A DNA stretch of 64,000 bases from Dipetalonema caudispina (lineage: Eukaryota; Nematoda; Chromadorea; Rhabditida; Onchocercidae), in contig JABVXV010000021.1 of the NCBI GenBank assembly GCA_013365325.1, positions 124,001 to 188,000 of the forward strand, given 5' to 3'. Every line of letters begins with the position of its first letter. Position 1 is the stretch's first letter. Both the position numbers and the translations under genes were made by a program. The notes beneath the pieces were generated by a model. That model searched no databases and was not told the origin of the DNA. It saw nothing but the letters and a program-made list of their open reading frames with translations. Below, piece by piece: positions 61,905-64,000 of the stretch.

Positions 61905-64000
61905 GGCGAGTTCCGAATGTTCTTGATACGATAGGGTCAGTCAGGGAACGTATTGCTATATTTGAAACACTATCAACGGATAATCAGTTTGCGTCAACTC
62001 GTAAATCAGATAGTCCACAAAAGTTAGCGGAAATTCCAAAGCATGAGGGGCACAGTCCTTTTCGGGAAGGACCCACTGAATCTCATGATGAACCGAAAAC
62101 AGTACCTTACAAGCCGGAAAGTGATCAATCCGATGCAAAGGAGACTGGCAAGTTATTTTTATTCGCTCAAATTGAAGAGACAACCGGTCGCTTAGACGGG
62201 GTGACAGAAGCACAAAGCAAAACTTACTGCGGGTATAATGAAGCTCATAAAAACGGGTATGATGTCCAAAAATACAGTTATGAATCTGATCATTTAGCTG
62301 CACAAGAATCAGGTCGGGATTCCAGAACTTATGAAGTACAAAAACATATACCTAGTGAACATAGTGGTACACTGGAAATAGTGAGTGCAGAACGGAGGAG
62401 ACAGAAAAATGAGAATAAAAATGTAAGGAATATAGAAAGGCAAAAATCGGCTAAATGGAAACAAGAACAAAGCTTTGGTTTTCCTAATGAGTTGGAAGTG
62501 ATTATGCAAAGACGATTCCAAAAAATAGCTGAGGCGGAAGCGGCAAAAAAAGTTAAGGAATTGGAAGATAAAACAGAAGAGGAACAGATGACGAAATCTC
62601 CTATTCCTCTGGGAATTGATTTGCAACAAACAGTAACGCAGTTAGCTAAATTCAGCAAATTAAAAGATTTGCAAGAAGTACAAACAGAGAGAGGGAACCA
62701 GGAAACATGTTCTGAAATGTATGCAGTTGAAGAATGGGAAGTCATTGATACGGATGAAATAGATACCGTTACTAATGAATATTTTGCAAAGCAAGCTGAA
62801 GTCATGGGGAAAGAAATCAAATCAGATTCCGAAAGAATCCCAACTGAAGAAGAATTCGGAGTAGAGAACGACACTGTGAAGGATAAAACACTTATACTGC
62901 AATATACCGAAGAACTTCCTGTGGAAAAACTCAAGAAAGAACGCATGTTTTCTGAAGAATTAACTGAGAAAGACGATGTATCTACCAAGGTGGTGAAAGG
63001 TGAAGAATACCTAACTAAGGATGTTTGTGGTGATATATCTATAGCAACATTTGCTACTGAAAGACCGGAACTAGATTTCTTGAAGAATAGGACTGGTGAA
63101 CCTGAAGTGATTGTTCTATCGCCTTATAAAGAAATGAGCAAATATAAAGTATTACTTCCTGATGAATTTGGTATCACTGGTGTATTGCTGGAACGTACTA
63201 AGGAATCTACAGCTTTTTCTCATGAATTAATTGAAAATAATGAAGAGAGAGACAATAAAGTTAGCATCGTCAGGGAAAGTGGAATCCCGTACGAAATCAG
63301 TGAATCAAAAGAGCCATTCTTATTAGAGCAGAAGTTTACTGTCACAGAAAATGGCTTGCTTAAAGAAGCAAATATATTGGAGATATCACCTGTCAAAGGA
63401 AAAGTGAAGCGAAGGGAAATATCTATAGAAAGGGCTGAAATAAGCAAAGAGATTTTACAACCAGAAAAATTAAAAGCGGAAGGAGACATGATAAGTATGA
63501 CTCGAGAGGAAGATTTCACTGAGCAACAGAAGAAATCACCTATACGGTCACAGACAATAACAGTTCAAGATATGTATGACTTGCCCAGTGAACATTTCCA
63601 TGTAGAGAATAACCGAGAAATGTTTGTAAGACATGAAGACATTCCTCATAAAACTTTGTATGATAAGGACGAAAGATTATTGCTGAGTAAACTAACTTGT
63701 AAACCTAAGAAAGAACTAATGGCCACTTCAGAGTCATTTTTGAGACAAGTAGAAAAAGTCGAGGAACTTTTACCAGCAGAAGCTTTCGAGAAAAAGGGAA
63801 AAAAGAATGGCACTAACTTTGATATTGTAATACAATTAGAAATGGAAGAAGATGAAAGGGGGTCGACAAAAACCGAAGAGCTACATGAGGTCAAAATTGA
63901 GTTACTTGAAAAAGATGATTCTGGTAGCGATGAGCGTTGGAAGAGTAGAGAAGCAACGAGTGAACAGATTAAGAATATTGTCGATGTAACCGGGAAAGAT
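61905..64000 (+). CDS. unc-44: Giant alternative exon of unc-44 (partial, runs off the window)
   Basis: From the TTTTCAG acceptor, the phase-1 frame (GG, then CGAGTTCCG) stays open for 698 codons to the window edge. It begins RVPNVLDTIGSVRERIAIFE and continues as a highly charged, Glu/Lys-rich, low-cysteine sequence without globular domains (for example KAKKVKELE-like and EELTEKDD stretches). Phase matches the exons ending at 54178, 54940, 57566, 58056 and 58783. Invertebrate and vertebrate giant ankyrins insert a single very large exon of this character after the death-domain region and are confined to axons; in C. elegans the longest UNC-44 isoform has it. The full length lies outside the window. 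The identity is inferred from position, phase and composition. Confidence 0.88.

Noticed and set aside
62309..62988. Long minus-strand open frames opposite the giant exon
   Set aside because: They are complements of the Glu/Lys-rich unc-44 exon (Ser/Phe-rich mirror composition) and carry no domain.
1..64000. CRISPR arrays, phage, insertion sequences, bacterial operons
   Set aside because: Nothing of this kind is present; all genes are intron-containing and eukaryotic.

Overview
The window is eukaryotic and almost certainly from a nematode, probably a clade III (filarial-type) parasite. The signs are AT-rich spacers, many short introns with TTTCAG-type acceptors, candidate splice acceptors a few bases upstream of start codons (as in spliced-leader trans-splicing), and a terminal gene whose protein matches C. 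elegans UNC-44 ankyrin nearly exon by exon. The species is inferred from style, not identified. I rebuilt gene models by hand from splice sites and reading phase; gene symbols name the recognised family or its nematode orthologue.

Layout. Minus strand: fatty acyl-CoA reductase (369-3912, 11 exons, 533 aa), MGAT4-type N-acetylglucosaminyltransferase (5403-9110, 9 exons, 512 aa) and COX10 haem O synthase (10862-12780, 5 exons, 359 aa). Plus strand: the spindle checkpoint protein MAD2 (13924-16110, 5 exons, 205 aa) and selenophosphate synthetase (17122-19608, 8 exons, 373 aa, two non-canonical introns). Minus strand: FKBP2-type ER prolyl isomerase (19818-21034, 4 exons, 137 aa) and a TFAM/HMG-5 mitochondrial HMG-box protein (22361-23784, 5 exons, 203 aa). 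Plus strand: secreted frizzled-related protein (26939-29697, 8 exons, 301 aa), a ZFAND4-like ubiquitin-like/AN1 zinc-finger protein (31316-34507), a 6.5-kb gene-poor stretch, then unc-44 ankyrin from 41070 to beyond the window end.

unc-44 occupies the last 23 kb. A constitutive part (ankyrin repeats, ZU5, UPA, death domain; 34 exons, 1704 codons) is followed by alternative 3' exons, most with phase-1 boundaries: a small acidic exon, a long exon with its own stop, three small exons, a Gln-rich terminal exon, and a giant exon open from 61905 to the window edge. This is the arrangement expected for short ankyrins and a giant neuronal ankyrin from one locus.

The genes are functionally unrelated housekeeping, secretory, mitochondrial and neuronal genes. 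I see no bacterial-type operon, CRISPR, phage or recognisable transposon. The most notable points are adjacent AT-AG and GC-AG introns in the selenophosphate synthetase gene, a decayed duplicate of an ankyrin exon inside an unc-44 intron, an unreported-looking phase-matched unc-44 cassette exon, and a near-perfect 33-bp hairpin in an FKBP2 intron.
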